A DNA stretch of 14,159 nucleotides, taken from the NCBI GenBank assembly GCA_021789355.1, contig JAJYJR010000076.1, positions 1 through 14,159 of the forward strand, read 5' to 3'. Below are positions 6,650-14,130 of this stretch, piece after piece. The notes beneath the pieces were generated by a model. The model did no database searches, was not told where the DNA came from, and saw nothing but the letters and a program-made list of their open reading frames with translations. Position 1 is the stretch's first letter. The number at the start of each line of letters is the position of its first letter. The stretch is from Chloroflexota bacterium (GTDB taxonomy: Bacteria; Chloroflexota; Limnocylindria; Limnocylindrales; CSP1-4). The position numbers and the translations under genes are program-made.

Positions 6650-8386
6650 CTACCGGGCTTCGCTGGCCAGCAGGCCGGCCTCCAGCTGCTCGGCCTCCAG
6701 TTCGTCGTGAACGTAGCGCCCGCCGCGCAGCCAGGAGGCGGTGGCCGCCACGAGGAAGATGACGATCGAGAAGATCGAGACGACCACCACCCCGTCGTGG
6801 AACGGCCCGGCGATCAACGAGGGGAAGAAGCTCGTGCTGACGAGCCGTGTTGCGTCGGCCGACGGCAGCGCGGCCAGGACCGTCGGGCCGAGCAGCGTCC
6901 GCAGCGGGTTGTAGCCGAGGAAAGCGGCGAACAGGTAACCCACCGCGGGGAGGTGCGAGAGGGTCGTCGCCAAGCCCCCTGCGACGTGGTTGGCGGTCAA
7001 ACCCCGGTACATGGCGCCCGGCACGTTGGCGGAGAGACCGCCGATCATCAGGGTAAAGAAGACGCCGATCGAGAGCGGCATGCCGGTGTTCTGGAACGTG
7101 GCGCGCATCCCCGACGCGGCACCCCGGTACCCGGGCGGCACGCTGTTCATGATCGCCGCCGTATTGGGGGAGGCGAACATCCCGAAGGCCACGCCGTTGA
7201 GCAGGATGACAGCCGCGAACGCCGGGTAGCTGAAGTCCGCGGGCAAGGCCATCAGCAGGACGAAGGTGAGGGCGGCCAGGAGCATGCCGCCGGTGGCGAA
7301 GGGTCGCGCGCCGTAGCGATCCGAGAGCCACCCGGAGACCGGTCCGGCGATCACGAAGCCCACCGTCAGGGGCAGCATGTAGATGCCGGCCCAGAGCGGC
7401 GTCTGCTCGAAGGAGTAACCGTGCAGAGGGAGCCAGATCCCCTGCAGCCACATGATCAGCAGGAACTGCAAGCCGCCCAGTCCGATGGCGCTCAGGAGGC
7501 CGGCCAGGTTGCCGGCGCTGAAGGCCCGGATGCTGAAGAGTTCTAGGTTGAACATGGGGGCCTGCACGCGACGCTCGATCGCCACGAACGCGACGAGGAG
7601 CACGACCCCGGCCGCGATCGCGGCAATCACCAGCGGGTTGCCCCAGCCCATCGGCGAGGCTCCGTACGGCGCGATGCCGTAGGTAATGCCGACCAGGAGA
7701 AGGCCCAGGCCGACGGCGAACGTTGCGTTGCCCGCCCAGTCGATGCGGGCGGCGTGTCGCTCTCCGAGCTCGCGCAGGGCGAGGTACGCCCAGATCGTTC
7801 CCACGATCCCGACCGGGACATTGAGCAGGAAGACCCACCGCCAGTCCACTGCGGCGAGGACGCCGCCCAGGATCAGCCCGACGAAGGAGCCGGCCTGGAA
7901 CGCGATCTGGTTGACACCCAGGGCCATGCCGCGCTGGTGGGAGGGGAAGGCATCGGTGAGGATGGCGGCGGAGTTGGCCATCAGCAACGCGCCCCCGACC
8001 GCCTGCACCATGCGCATCACGATGATCTCGATGGCGCCGGCCGCCCCCGTGCTCCAGGTCGCCGACAGCCCGATCGAGCCCACGGTGAAGATCACGAAGC
8101 CCAGGTTGTACATGCGCACACGGCCGAAGATGTCGCCGACCCGGCCGAGCGTGACGACGACCACGGCCGTCACGAGCAGGTAGCCCATGAGGACCCAGAG
8201 AAGGTACGAGAAGTTGGCCGGGTCCAACGGATCGAGGTGGATACCCCGGAAGATCGCGGGCAAGGCGATGATCAGGCTCGTGGCGTTGATCGCGGCCATC
8301 AAGCCACCGAGCGTCGTGTTGGAGAGGGCGATCCACTTGTAGTCCAGGCGCGCGAGGCCCGGATGGCGCGGCGACGCGTTCATCAC
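6650..8386 (-). CDS. MFS multidrug efflux transporter, DHA2 family (EmrB/QacA type)
   Basis: A 578-residue inner-membrane proton-drug antiporter with about 14 predicted membrane segments, the normal length for DHA2. Motif A is GRVGDIFGRVRMY at residues 81-93. The antiporter motif C region with its following segment is QIAFQAGSFVGLILGGVL at 160-177, and DWRWVFLLNVPVG at 181-193 is typical of DHA2. The large extracellular loop before the last membrane segment (about 450-530) and a charged C-tail are also usual. Its start overlaps the MarR stop: a GTG at 8386 gives a GTGA overlap and an ATG at 8383 gives TGATG. GGTGAG lies upstream of both, so either start is possible. With the MarR gene it forms a drug-inducible efflux operon. 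Substrates cannot be predicted. Confidence 0.93.
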   Translation of the reverse strand: MMNASPRHPGLARLDYKWIALSNTTLGGLMAAINATSLIIALPAIFRGIHLDPLDPANFSYLLWVLMGYLLVTAVVVVTLGRVGDIFGRVRMYNLGFVIFTVGSIGLSATWSTGAAGAIEIIVMRMVQAVGGALLMANSAAILTDAFPSHQRGMALGVNQIAFQAGSFVGLILGGVLAAVDWRWVFLLNVPVGIVGTIWAYLALRELGERHAARIDWAGNATFAVGLGLLLVGITYGIAPYGASPMGWGNPLVIAAIAAGVVLLVAFVAIERRVQAPMFNLELFSIRAFSAGNLAGLLSAIGLGGLQFLLIMWLQGIWLPLHGYSFEQTPLWAGIYMLPLTVGFVIAGPVSGWLSDRYGARPFATGGMLLAALTFVLLMALPADFSYPAFAAVILLNGVAFGMFASPNTAAIMNSVPPGYRGAASGMRATFQNTGMPLSIGVFFTLMIGGLSANVPGAMYRGLTANHVAGGLATTLSHLPAVGYLFAAFLGYNPLRTLLGPTVLAALPSADATRLVSTSFFPSLIAGPFHDGVVVVSIFSIVIFLVAATASWLRGGRYVHDELEAEQLEAGLLASEAR

Positions 8387-8952
8387 CGCGCACTCACCGC
8401 GCTCTGGACCGATCCCCTGTCGGTGTGGGTACGGCGGCCAGCCGTGGCGACCGACCCGGTCGTTGCGACCGACCCGGCGCTCGGCTCCGATGCCAAAGCC
8501 GCCTCCTCGTCCGAGGCTTCACCCGGCCGATTCTCCAGCATCCGCTCGAGCAGGGTGGCGAGGAGCAGGCGCTCGCCGATCGCAAGGCGCTCGACGCGAC
8601 GCACGAGCCCGCTTGACTCGAAGAGTGCTCGATCTCCGAGTGCTTCGTGCCCGCGGTCGGTCACCCGCAGCGTGGTCATGCGCCGGTCGGCAGGATCGCT
8701 GCCGCGCGCGACGAGCCCCGCGGCCTCGAGCCGATCGACCAGGTTCGTCGCGCTGGAGGGCTTCACCGCGAGCGCGGCGCCCAGGCGACTGATCGGGACC
8801 TCGCCGAGGTCGCGCAGGACGCGCAGGGCATGCACGTCGCCGATTGCCACGCCGTGACGGTGGGCCAGCTCACGCTGCAACGGCTCCGCCGCCCCGATCG
8901 CTCGCAGGTAGGCTCGCAACACCCGGCGGGTATCGGGCGACCATTCGGACAC
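8383..8952 (-). CDS. MarR-family transcriptional regulator
   Basis: A 189-residue winged-helix repressor. After a helical start (TRRVLRAYLRAIGAAEPLQRE), the recognition region is ISRLGAALAVKPSSATNLVDRLEAAGLV at about 54-81 and the wing is DPADRRMTTLRVTDRG at 86-101. The last ~50 residues form a Ser/Thr/Gly-rich tail containing a near repeat (SVATTG, SVATAG), which is longer than usual. The frame stays open upstream to 9165, but I choose the GTG at 8952. It has GGAG six bases upstream, and the promoter and palindrome lie just beyond it, so the longer frame would run through the regulatory region. It is the first gene of the operon with the MFS pump and probably represses both genes until a substrate binds. 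Confidence 0.9.
   Translation of the reverse strand: MSEWSPDTRRVLRAYLRAIGAAEPLQRELAHRHGVAIGDVHALRVLRDLGEVPISRLGAALAVKPSSATNLVDRLEAAGLVARGSDPADRRMTTLRVTDRGHEALGDRALFESSGLVRRVERLAIGERLLLATLLERMLENRPGEASDEEAALASEPSAGSVATTGSVATAGRRTHTDRGSVQSAVSAR
8447..8477. repeat. short tandem repeat in the MarR 3' end
   Basis: GCGACCGACCCGG occurs at 8447-8459 and again at 8465-8477, an 18-base period. It encodes the paired SVAT/G segments in the C-terminal tail of the MarR protein. It probably arose by slippage and is in frame. Confidence 0.5.
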
Positions 8953-8961
8953 TGAACACTC

Positions 8962-8979
8962 CAATCGTACGTACAATCG
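8962..8979. promoter_or_regulatory. operator-like palindrome for the MarR-MFS operon
   Basis: CAATCGTACGTACAATCG is symmetrical at 14 of 18 positions around the centre of a GTAC-GTAC core. It starts about ten bases upstream of the MarR GTG start and lies 10-28 bases downstream of the predicted -10 box at 8990-8995, over or just after the expected transcription start. MarR proteins bind palindromes of this size, and this is the only strong dyad in the gap, so autorepression is the simplest reading. Confidence 0.6.
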
Positions 8980-8989
8980 CGCGATCTGG

Positions 8990-8995
8990 AGTATA
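8990..8995 (-). promoter_or_regulatory. predicted -10 box of the MarR-MFS promoter
   Basis: On the minus strand the bases read TATACT, one of the few AT-rich hexamers in the gap and close to the TATAAT consensus. At the usual spacing the -35 position (about 9013-9018) reads CTGCGG, a poor match, so the promoter may be weak or need another factor. Confidence 0.4.
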
Positions 8996-9190
8996 GTCGC
9001 CCGCCGGGCAGGCCGCAGAGATCCACGGTCGGGGTGACGACGTGCTCTGGCAGCGTCGATCGGAGGCTGGAACGGCCCGTTGAATCCGCCTCGGGCGCTG
9101 CAGCAGTTCGCGGACGGTTCCGCCTCCCGGCACAGACGGCCCTCGACCACCCGCGGGGAGGTCAACCAGCACCGGGCCCGGGATCGGCTC

Positions 9191-11023
9191 CTAGGCCTCG
9201 GCGATCACGCCGATCGAGACCCGGAAACCGGCGCGGCGCTGCAGCGGAGGCAGCAGCGTTTCCTGGCCGATCGGTGTCTCGCTCGGGAACCAGCGTGCCC
9301 ATTCCTCGTTGAAGATGTCGAACTCCGCCGGGTCGCGCAGCGACCAGTTCGCCCAGACGACCTTCTCAAGGGAGCTCCCTGCCGCTTCGAGCTTCGCCTT
9401 CAGGTTGGTGAGGCACTGGCGTGCCTGTTCCCTGATGGTGGCGCCGACGACCCGGCCGGTCTCGGGATCGACCGGTCCCAGCGACGAGATGTAGACCATG
9501 CCGCCGGCGGTGACCACCCGGCCGCCACCGACCGCGGGTCGGGATGGATCCGCTGGCTGGAGTGCCTCGCCGACGACCCATCGCCCCTTGCCCTGGCGGG
9601 CCGGGCCCGGTCGTGTCGGGTCTTCGGGCGGGATGCCGAACTCGCCGGGCGGCAGGGCGATCCCGCTGGCCCTGAACTTCGCCATGAACGTCGGCCGGAT
9701 CCCGGTCGGGGCGAGCCGGCCCTCGATCTTCCCGTCGCGGACGCCGGTCTGCTCGAAGGCGAAGATGTCCTGGAGGAGGATCTGGTCGTCCTCGATCCCG
9801 TAGACCTCCGTGATGTTGACGATCTTGCGAGAGCCGTCCTTGAGGCGGGCGGTGTGGACGATCACGTCGACGGCCGAGGCGATCTGTTCCCGGATCGCGT
9901 GCAGCGGCAGCTCGTAGCCGGTCATGAGCACCATGGTCTCGAGGCGGCGGAGCATGTCCGGCGGGCTGTTGGCATGGCCCGTGGAGAGCGAGCCCTCCTG
10001 GCCCGTGGTCATGGCCTGGAGCATATCCAGGGCCTCCCCCGAACGACACTCCCCGACGATGATCCGGTCCGGCCGCATGTGCAGCGCGTTCCGCATCAGA
10101 TCGCGGATCGTGATCTCGCCCTCTCCCTCGAGGTTCTGCGGGCGCGACTCGAGCGTCACGACGTGCGACTGGCGCAGCTGCAGCTCGGCGGCATCCTCGA
10201 TCGTGATGATCCGCTCGTCGTCGGGAATGAAGGACGAGAGGACGTTGAGGGTCGTCGTCTTGCCCGAGCCGGTTCCGCCCGACACGAAGAGGTTCAGGCG
10301 CGCCTGGACGCAGACCCTGAGGAACTCGAACATCTCGGCCGTCGCCGTGCCGAAGCCGATGAGGTCCTCCACGGTGAACGGCCTGGCCGCGAACTTGCGG
10401 ACCGTGATCACCGGGCCGACCAGCGAGAGTGGCTCGATGACCGCGTTGACGCGCGAGCCGTCGGGAAGGCGAGCGTCGACCCGGGGGCTCGACTCGTCGA
10501 TCCGCCGGCCCAGTGGAGCGATGATCCGGTCGATGATCCGCAGCACGTGGTCGTCGCTCATGAAGACGCTGTCGATGCGCTGGATCTTCCCGGCCCGCTC
10601 GACGTAGATGTGCTTGGGGCCGTTCACCATGATCTCGGTGATCGACTCGTCGAGAAGGAGCGGCTCGAGCGGCCCGAGGCCGGTGATCTCGTCGACCATC
10701 TCCTCGATCAGGTGCAGGCGCTCGTCCCGCGTCACCGCGAAACCGTGCTGGCTGATGACCCGGTCGACCAGCCCCTCGAGCTTGCTGCGGATGTCCGCCG
10801 TCGCGGCGCCCTCGAGCCCCGAGTCGAAGGCGCCGATCACCTCCTCCTGCAGGCGCAGCCTGAGGTCGTGCAGCAGCAGATCCCGATCCGGGCGGGCCTG
10901 CCCCGGACGAGCCGGCGCCGGAGCCCGCTGCGCCGGCGCCGGCTGCGCGCCCGCTGCTGCGGGCTCTGCATTCGGGAGAGCGGCTCCCTGTTGCGCCCGC
11001 TCGACCCGTCGGAGTAACGACAT
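9191..11023 (-). CDS. CpaF/TadA-type secretion-pilus ATPase fused to a C-terminal RidA (YjgF) domain
   Basis: A 610-residue cytosolic protein. A Pro/Ala-rich tail (about 12-46) precedes the helical N-domain (47-125), then GPLEPLLLDESITEIMVNG begins the type II/IV secretion ATPase core. Walker A is GGTGSGKT at 249-256, the Walker B region is IIVGECR at 321-327 and the His box is STGHANS at 347-353, so the ATPase looks intact. It would power a Tad/Flp-type pilus or secretion machine. The ATPase part ends near 463. After a linker, residues 502-610 match RidA throughout (PETG, EQARQCLTNLKAKLEAAG, final GVIA). The RidA catalytic Arg and Glu positions are both Gly (586, 605). The ATG at 11023 with AGGTG six bases upstream is preferred to the GTG at 11032. 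No tadB, tadC or pilin gene is near. I know of no standard fusion of this kind. Confidence 0.88.
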   Translation of the reverse strand: MSLLRRVERAQQGAALPNAEPAAAGAQPAPAQRAPAPARPGQARPDRDLLLHDLRLRLQEEVIGAFDSGLEGAATADIRSKLEGLVDRVISQHGFAVTRDERLHLIEEMVDEITGLGPLEPLLLDESITEIMVNGPKHIYVERAGKIQRIDSVFMSDDHVLRIIDRIIAPLGRRIDESSPRVDARLPDGSRVNAVIEPLSLVGPVITVRKFAARPFTVEDLIGFGTATAEMFEFLRVCVQARLNLFVSGGTGSGKTTTLNVLSSFIPDDERIITIEDAAELQLRQSHVVTLESRPQNLEGEGEITIRDLMRNALHMRPDRIIVGECRSGEALDMLQAMTTGQEGSLSTGHANSPPDMLRRLETMVLMTGYELPLHAIREQIASAVDVIVHTARLKDGSRKIVNITEVYGIEDDQILLQDIFAFEQTGVRDGKIEGRLAPTGIRPTFMAKFRASGIALPPGEFGIPPEDPTRPGPARQGKGRWVVGEALQPADPSRPAVGGGRVVTAGGMVYISSLGPVDPETGRVVGATIREQARQCLTNLKAKLEAAGSSLEKVVWANWSLRDPAEFDIFNEEWARWFPSETPIGQETLLPPLQRRAGFRVSIGVIAEA

Positions 11024-11373
11024 GACCGGCACCTACCTCGGGCCCGGCGTCATGGGTCCCTGCGTGGGTCGCCATCCGGGCCTGCACGAGCGAGAGCCAG
11101 GGGCCCCGCCCGCCCAGAGGATACCCCCGGCCGGGCCGCGGACAAGACCCGGGGAGCACCGGGAAGGTGCGTCGGGGCAACTCCATCGCCCTCGCCGTCC
11201 CGGGGGGGCGGCGCGGACGCGCCCGTGAGATCGGGGCGCGGTTCGGCCGGACGGGCCCGGCGACCCGGGCGGACCTGGACGGACTCGGGCGGATGCGGAT
11301 CGAGCTTGAGCGCGCCACGCCGCCTGTCCGCCTCGGCCGCGGCCCTCAGGCAGCCCGCGTCCTCGCCGCGGGG
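11024..11373. other. 350-bp intergenic region between the ABC permease and cpaF-like genes
   Basis: No gene with a ribosome-binding site and recognisable product was found; the open frames here are shadows extending from flanking genes. It should contain the promoter of the CpaF-RidA gene (minus strand), but no convincing -35/-10 pair stands out in this very GC-rich stretch. The hairpin at 11354-11372 and a 10-bp palindrome (GGCCGCGGCC) near 11337 are the only local structures noticed. Confidence 0.55.
11354..11372 (-). terminator. candidate terminator after the ABC permease
   Basis: CCCGCG at 11354-11359 and CGCGGG at 11367-11372 form a 6-bp stem with a 7-base loop. It lies immediately downstream of the permease TGA (11374-11376). 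No U-tract follows. Position is the main support. Confidence 0.3.
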
Positions 11374-12264
11374 TCAGACCTGCATGGCCCCCTCGCGTCG
11401 CTGGGGCTGCCAGCGGAGCAGCCGACGCTCGACGGTCGAGATGATCCACGACAGGAGCCAGGTCAGGGCCACCAGGAAGACCAGCGCCGCCCACAGCATG
11501 TTCGCGTCCAGCGTCGAGCTCGCGTACAGGATCAGCCAGCCGATGCCCTGGTTGGAGGCGATGAACTCGCCGAGCACGACACCGGTCATCGCGAACGGCA
11601 CCCCGAGGCGGAGCCCGAGCAGGATGTCCGGCATGGCCGCCGGCAGGATGGTGCGCCGCAGGACCAGCCAGCGGGAGGCGCCCATGATCCGGACGATGTT
11701 CACGTACTCCTCGTTGACCTCGTAGACGCCCCGCAGCGTGTTGAAGAAGACCATGAAGAAGACCTCGCTGAACACGATCGCGAGACGAGACCACACGCCG
11801 ATGCCGAGCGAGACGACGAACAGCGGCGCGATGGCGATCTTGGGCACGGAGGCGATGGCCAGGATGATCGGCTCGAAGACGCGCCGGAGGATGCGTGACC
11901 GCCCGAACGCGAAGCCCAGGAGGATGCCGACGCCCGAGCCGAGTAGGTACCCGGGCACGATGACCTCCAGGCTCGCGGCGAGATGGTCGTAGATCGTCCG
12001 GCCGTAGACCTTGTCGCCGGCGAGCATCCCGACGATCTGGCTGACGATCCTGCTCGGCTCTCCGAGCAGGATCGGGTTGACGAGCTGGCTCGCGGCCGCC
12101 GCCTGCCAGAGCCCCAGGAAGGCCAGCCCGGTCAGGGTCTGCAGCAGGACCGTCGCCCCCCGGCTCGCCGAGAAGCTCGTCCGGGCCGGGGAGTCGGCGG
12201 AACCGGCAGAGGCCGAGGGGGGCGAGCTCGCGCCGACCGGGTGCGAGCCGGTGCGGGCGCTCAC
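11374..12264 (-). CDS. ABC transporter permease, NitT/TauT (SsuC/TauC) family, copy 1
   Basis: A 296-residue membrane permease with about six membrane segments between residues 44 and 278. The EAA loop that docks on the ATPase is at about 190-220 (VRIMGASRWLVLRRT, then LPAAMPDILLGLRLG), followed by GEFIASNQGIGWLIL at 232-246. This family imports nitrate, sulfonates, taurine, bicarbonate or thiamine/riboflavin precursors, and the window does not show which because no binding-protein gene is present. The start is a GTG overlapping the ATPase stop (GTGA), so translation is coupled. Residues 1-43 form a Ser/Ala/Pro-rich cytoplasmic tail identical to that of the second permease, while the rest is only about 45% identical by manual count. 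Confidence 0.93.
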   Translation of the reverse strand: MSARTGSHPVGASSPPSASAGSADSPARTSFSASRGATVLLQTLTGLAFLGLWQAAAASQLVNPILLGEPSRIVSQIVGMLAGDKVYGRTIYDHLAASLEVIVPGYLLGSGVGILLGFAFGRSRILRRVFEPIILAIASVPKIAIAPLFVVSLGIGVWSRLAIVFSEVFFMVFFNTLRGVYEVNEEYVNIVRIMGASRWLVLRRTILPAAMPDILLGLRLGVPFAMTGVVLGEFIASNQGIGWLILYASSTLDANMLWAALVFLVALTWLLSWIISTVERRLLRWQPQRREGAMQV

Positions 12265-12293
12265 GCGGCGGTCCCGGGGGCGGCGGGGGCGTC
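12136..12293. repeat. 158-bp direct repeat, copy A
   Basis: Bases 12136-12293 match 14002-14159 at an offset of 1866 with one difference (C at 12166, G at 14032). The repeat covers the last codons of the ATPase gene and codons 1-43 of permease copy 1. The single difference is synonymous (GCG/GCC, Ala). Flanking bases on the permease side diverge at once. Confidence 0.97.
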
Positions 12294-13100
12294 GGCCTGG
12301 GGCACCTGCTCCCGGCCCAGTATCTCCGAGCGGAAGCAGTCCCAGATCTCGGCGTAGGTCTCGGCGAAGCCCGGTTGCTCGTGGATCCGGAACACGTCCC
12401 GGGGCCGGTCGAGCGGGATCGGGAAGACCTGTTTGATCCGCCCGGGGTGCGCGCTCATGACGACGACCCGGTCGGACAGGGCGATCGCCTCGGTCAGGTC
12501 GTGGGTGATGAACAGGATTGTCTGGGCGCGCTGAGAGGAGAGCCGCAGCAGGTCGGCCTGGAGGACCATCCGGGTCTGGGCGTCGAGCGGTCCGAACGGC
12601 TCGTCCATGAGGATCACCGAGGGCTCGTAGATCATCGTCCGGATGATCGAGCCGCGCTTCTGCATGCCGCCCGAGAGCTGGTAGGGGAAGTGGTGCTCGA
12701 AGCCCTGGAGCCCGACCATGGCGATGTACTCGTCGGCCCGGGCGTGGCGCTCGGTGCTCGGCAGGCCCTTGATCTCGAGAGGGAACTCGACGTTCTGGCG
12801 GAGGGTCAGCCAGGGGTACAGGTTGCTGTCCTGGGTCACGTAGCCGACCGCGGTGTTGATGCCCCGGACGGGCCGGCCCAGGTAGCGGGTCTCGCCCACG
12901 CTCGGAGGCTCCAGGCCCGCGGCCAGCCGCAGGAGGGTCGTCTTGCCACAGCCCGAGGGCCCCACGACCGAGGTGAACTCGTGGCGTCGGACCGACAGCG
13001 AGACATCCTCGAGCGCGGTCACGAGCGCGCTGCCGCTGCGGAAGCGCTTGGTGACCCCGTCGTACTCGATCACCGTCTCCGGGTCAGCCGCGATGGCCAT
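12261..13100 (-). CDS. ABC transporter ATP-binding protein, NitT/TauT family
   Basis: A 279-residue cytosolic ATPase that energises the adjacent permease. Walker A is GPSGCGKT at 47-54, the Q-loop is Q90, the signature is LSGGMQKR at 142-149, Walker B is VILMDEP at 162-168, the D-loop is PLDAQTR and the switch histidine is H200, so it looks fully active. The signature is followed by GSIIRTMIYEP rather than the common VALARAL, a variant I associate with one NitT/TauT subgroup. The C-terminal ~12 residues (Ala/Pro-rich) are encoded in the repeat. The ATG at 13100 has GCAGGAG just upstream. It lies 136 bp after permease copy 2, a gap with no recognisable gene, and overlaps permease copy 1 by four bases. 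Confidence 0.95.
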   Translation of the reverse strand: MAIAADPETVIEYDGVTKRFRSGSALVTALEDVSLSVRRHEFTSVVGPSGCGKTTLLRLAAGLEPPSVGETRYLGRPVRGINTAVGYVTQDSNLYPWLTLRQNVEFPLEIKGLPSTERHARADEYIAMVGLQGFEHHFPYQLSGGMQKRGSIIRTMIYEPSVILMDEPFGPLDAQTRMVLQADLLRLSSQRAQTILFITHDLTEAIALSDRVVVMSAHPGRIKQVFPIPLDRPRDVFRIHEQPGFAETYAEIWDCFRSEILGREQVPQADAPAAPGTAA

Positions 13101-13236
13101 GGTCTCCTGCCGATCCGCGCCGGTGCCGCCGCGTCCTACCGGCCGCCGGATTCGCCGACGTACCCGCCGGTCGACGAGGTTCTTCGTTCCACCCGCTGCA
13201 CCTCCGTGGAAGGACTGGGCTCCGCACCGGCATCGG

Positions 13237-14130
13237 TCAGACGGAGATGCGGGTCTCGGCCTGTCGCCTGGGCTGCCAGCTGAGCAGCCGGGCCTCCGCC
13301 AGGGCGACCAGTTGCCCGATCGCCCACACCAGCACGACGAGGAAGATGATCCCGGCGAACATCGCGCTGGGGTCGTATCGCACGGTCGCCTGCAGGATCA
13401 GGTAGCCGAGGCCCTGGAAGGAGGCGATGAACTCACCGACGATCGCCCCGATCATGGCGAACGGCACGCCGAGCTTGAAACCCGTGAAGATCGAGGGCAG
13501 GGCAGCCGGCCAAGTCACCCGGGAGAAGACCCTCCGTTCGTCGGCGCCCATGATCCGGGCGATATTCATGTACTCGGGATCCACGTTGAGCACGCCCGCG
13601 TACGTGCTGAAGAAGAGCACGAAGAAGACGCCCACGGCGACGATCACCACCTTCGAGACCACGCCGATCCCGAAGAGCAGCACGAACAGCGGCGCCAGCG
13701 CGATCTTGGGGATGCTGTAGATCGACAGGATGTAGGGCTGCAGGACGCGGGCGAGCAGCCCCGTCCGAGCGAGTGCCACGCCCAGCGCGATCCCCAGGAC
13801 CGAGCCGAGGACGTAGCCCACGGCCAGCTCCTGGACGGTCTGCCAGATATCCGTGTAGATCGTGCTGCCGAACAGGTCCTCCCCCCCGAGCATCGAAACG
13901 ACCCGCGCGGCCACGTCCACCGGGTCGCTGAGCAGCCGCGGGTCGATGTAGCCGGTCATGGCTGCCAGCTGCCAGGCGACGAGGATCGAGAGGATCACGC
14001 CGGTCTGCAGCAGGACCGTCGCCCCCCGGCTGGCCGAGAAGCTCGTCCGGGCCGGGGAGTCGGCGGAACCGGCAGAGGCCGAGGGGGGCGAGCTCGCGCC
14101 GACCGGGTGCGAGCCGGTGCGGGCGCTCAC
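13237..14130 (-). CDS. ABC transporter permease, NitT/TauT (SsuC/TauC) family, copy 2
   Basis: A 297-residue membrane permease, paralogous to copy 1 and collinear with it without gaps over most of its length. Membrane segments lie between about 44 and 278. The EAA loop is ARIMGADERRVFSRVTWPAALP at about 191-212, and GEFIASFQGLGYLIL follows at 232-246. Residues 1-43 are identical to copy 1. The GTG start at 14130 overlaps the stop of the gene running off the window, repeating the GTGA junction seen in copy 1. Two diverged permeases may form a heterodimer, or each may pair with its own ATPase for different substrates. Transcription would continue into the ATPase gene after 136 bp. Confidence 0.93.
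   Translation of the reverse strand: MSARTGSHPVGASSPPSASAGSADSPARTSFSASRGATVLLQTGVILSILVAWQLAAMTGYIDPRLLSDPVDVAARVVSMLGGEDLFGSTIYTDIWQTVQELAVGYVLGSVLGIALGVALARTGLLARVLQPYILSIYSIPKIALAPLFVLLFGIGVVSKVVIVAVGVFFVLFFSTYAGVLNVDPEYMNIARIMGADERRVFSRVTWPAALPSIFTGFKLGVPFAMIGAIVGEFIASFQGLGYLILQATVRYDPSAMFAGIIFLVVLVWAIGQLVALAEARLLSWQPRRQAETRISV

Noticed and set aside
5820..8393. 857-codon open frame on the minus strand across the reductase-YceI and MFS regions
   Set aside because: It is a shadow frame: Arg/Gly/Pro/His-rich with no domain, lying over the YceI and MFS genes in another frame. Such long empty frames are expected in GC-rich DNA.
8953..9165. Longer N-terminus for the MarR protein (71 extra residues)
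   Set aside because: The extension is unlike MarR proteins, has no ribosome-binding site of its own, and would translate through the predicted promoter and palindrome. The GTG at 8952 has a good GGAG site.
9172..9181. Palindrome CCGGGCCCGG downstream of the CpaF-RidA stop as a terminator
   Set aside because: A bare 10-bp palindrome cannot form a stable stem with a loop, and no T-tract follows. It is likely chance in GC-rich DNA.
9080..11017. 645-codon plus-strand open frame opposite the CpaF-RidA gene
   Set aside because: The translation is rich in Arg, Asp and Val with no recognisable domain and mirrors the coding periodicity of the true gene.
9366..11318. 650-codon minus-strand open frame overlapping CpaF in a second frame
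   Set aside because: Low-complexity Arg/Pro/Gly/His content. The other frame carries intact Walker and His-box motifs, so this one is not coding.
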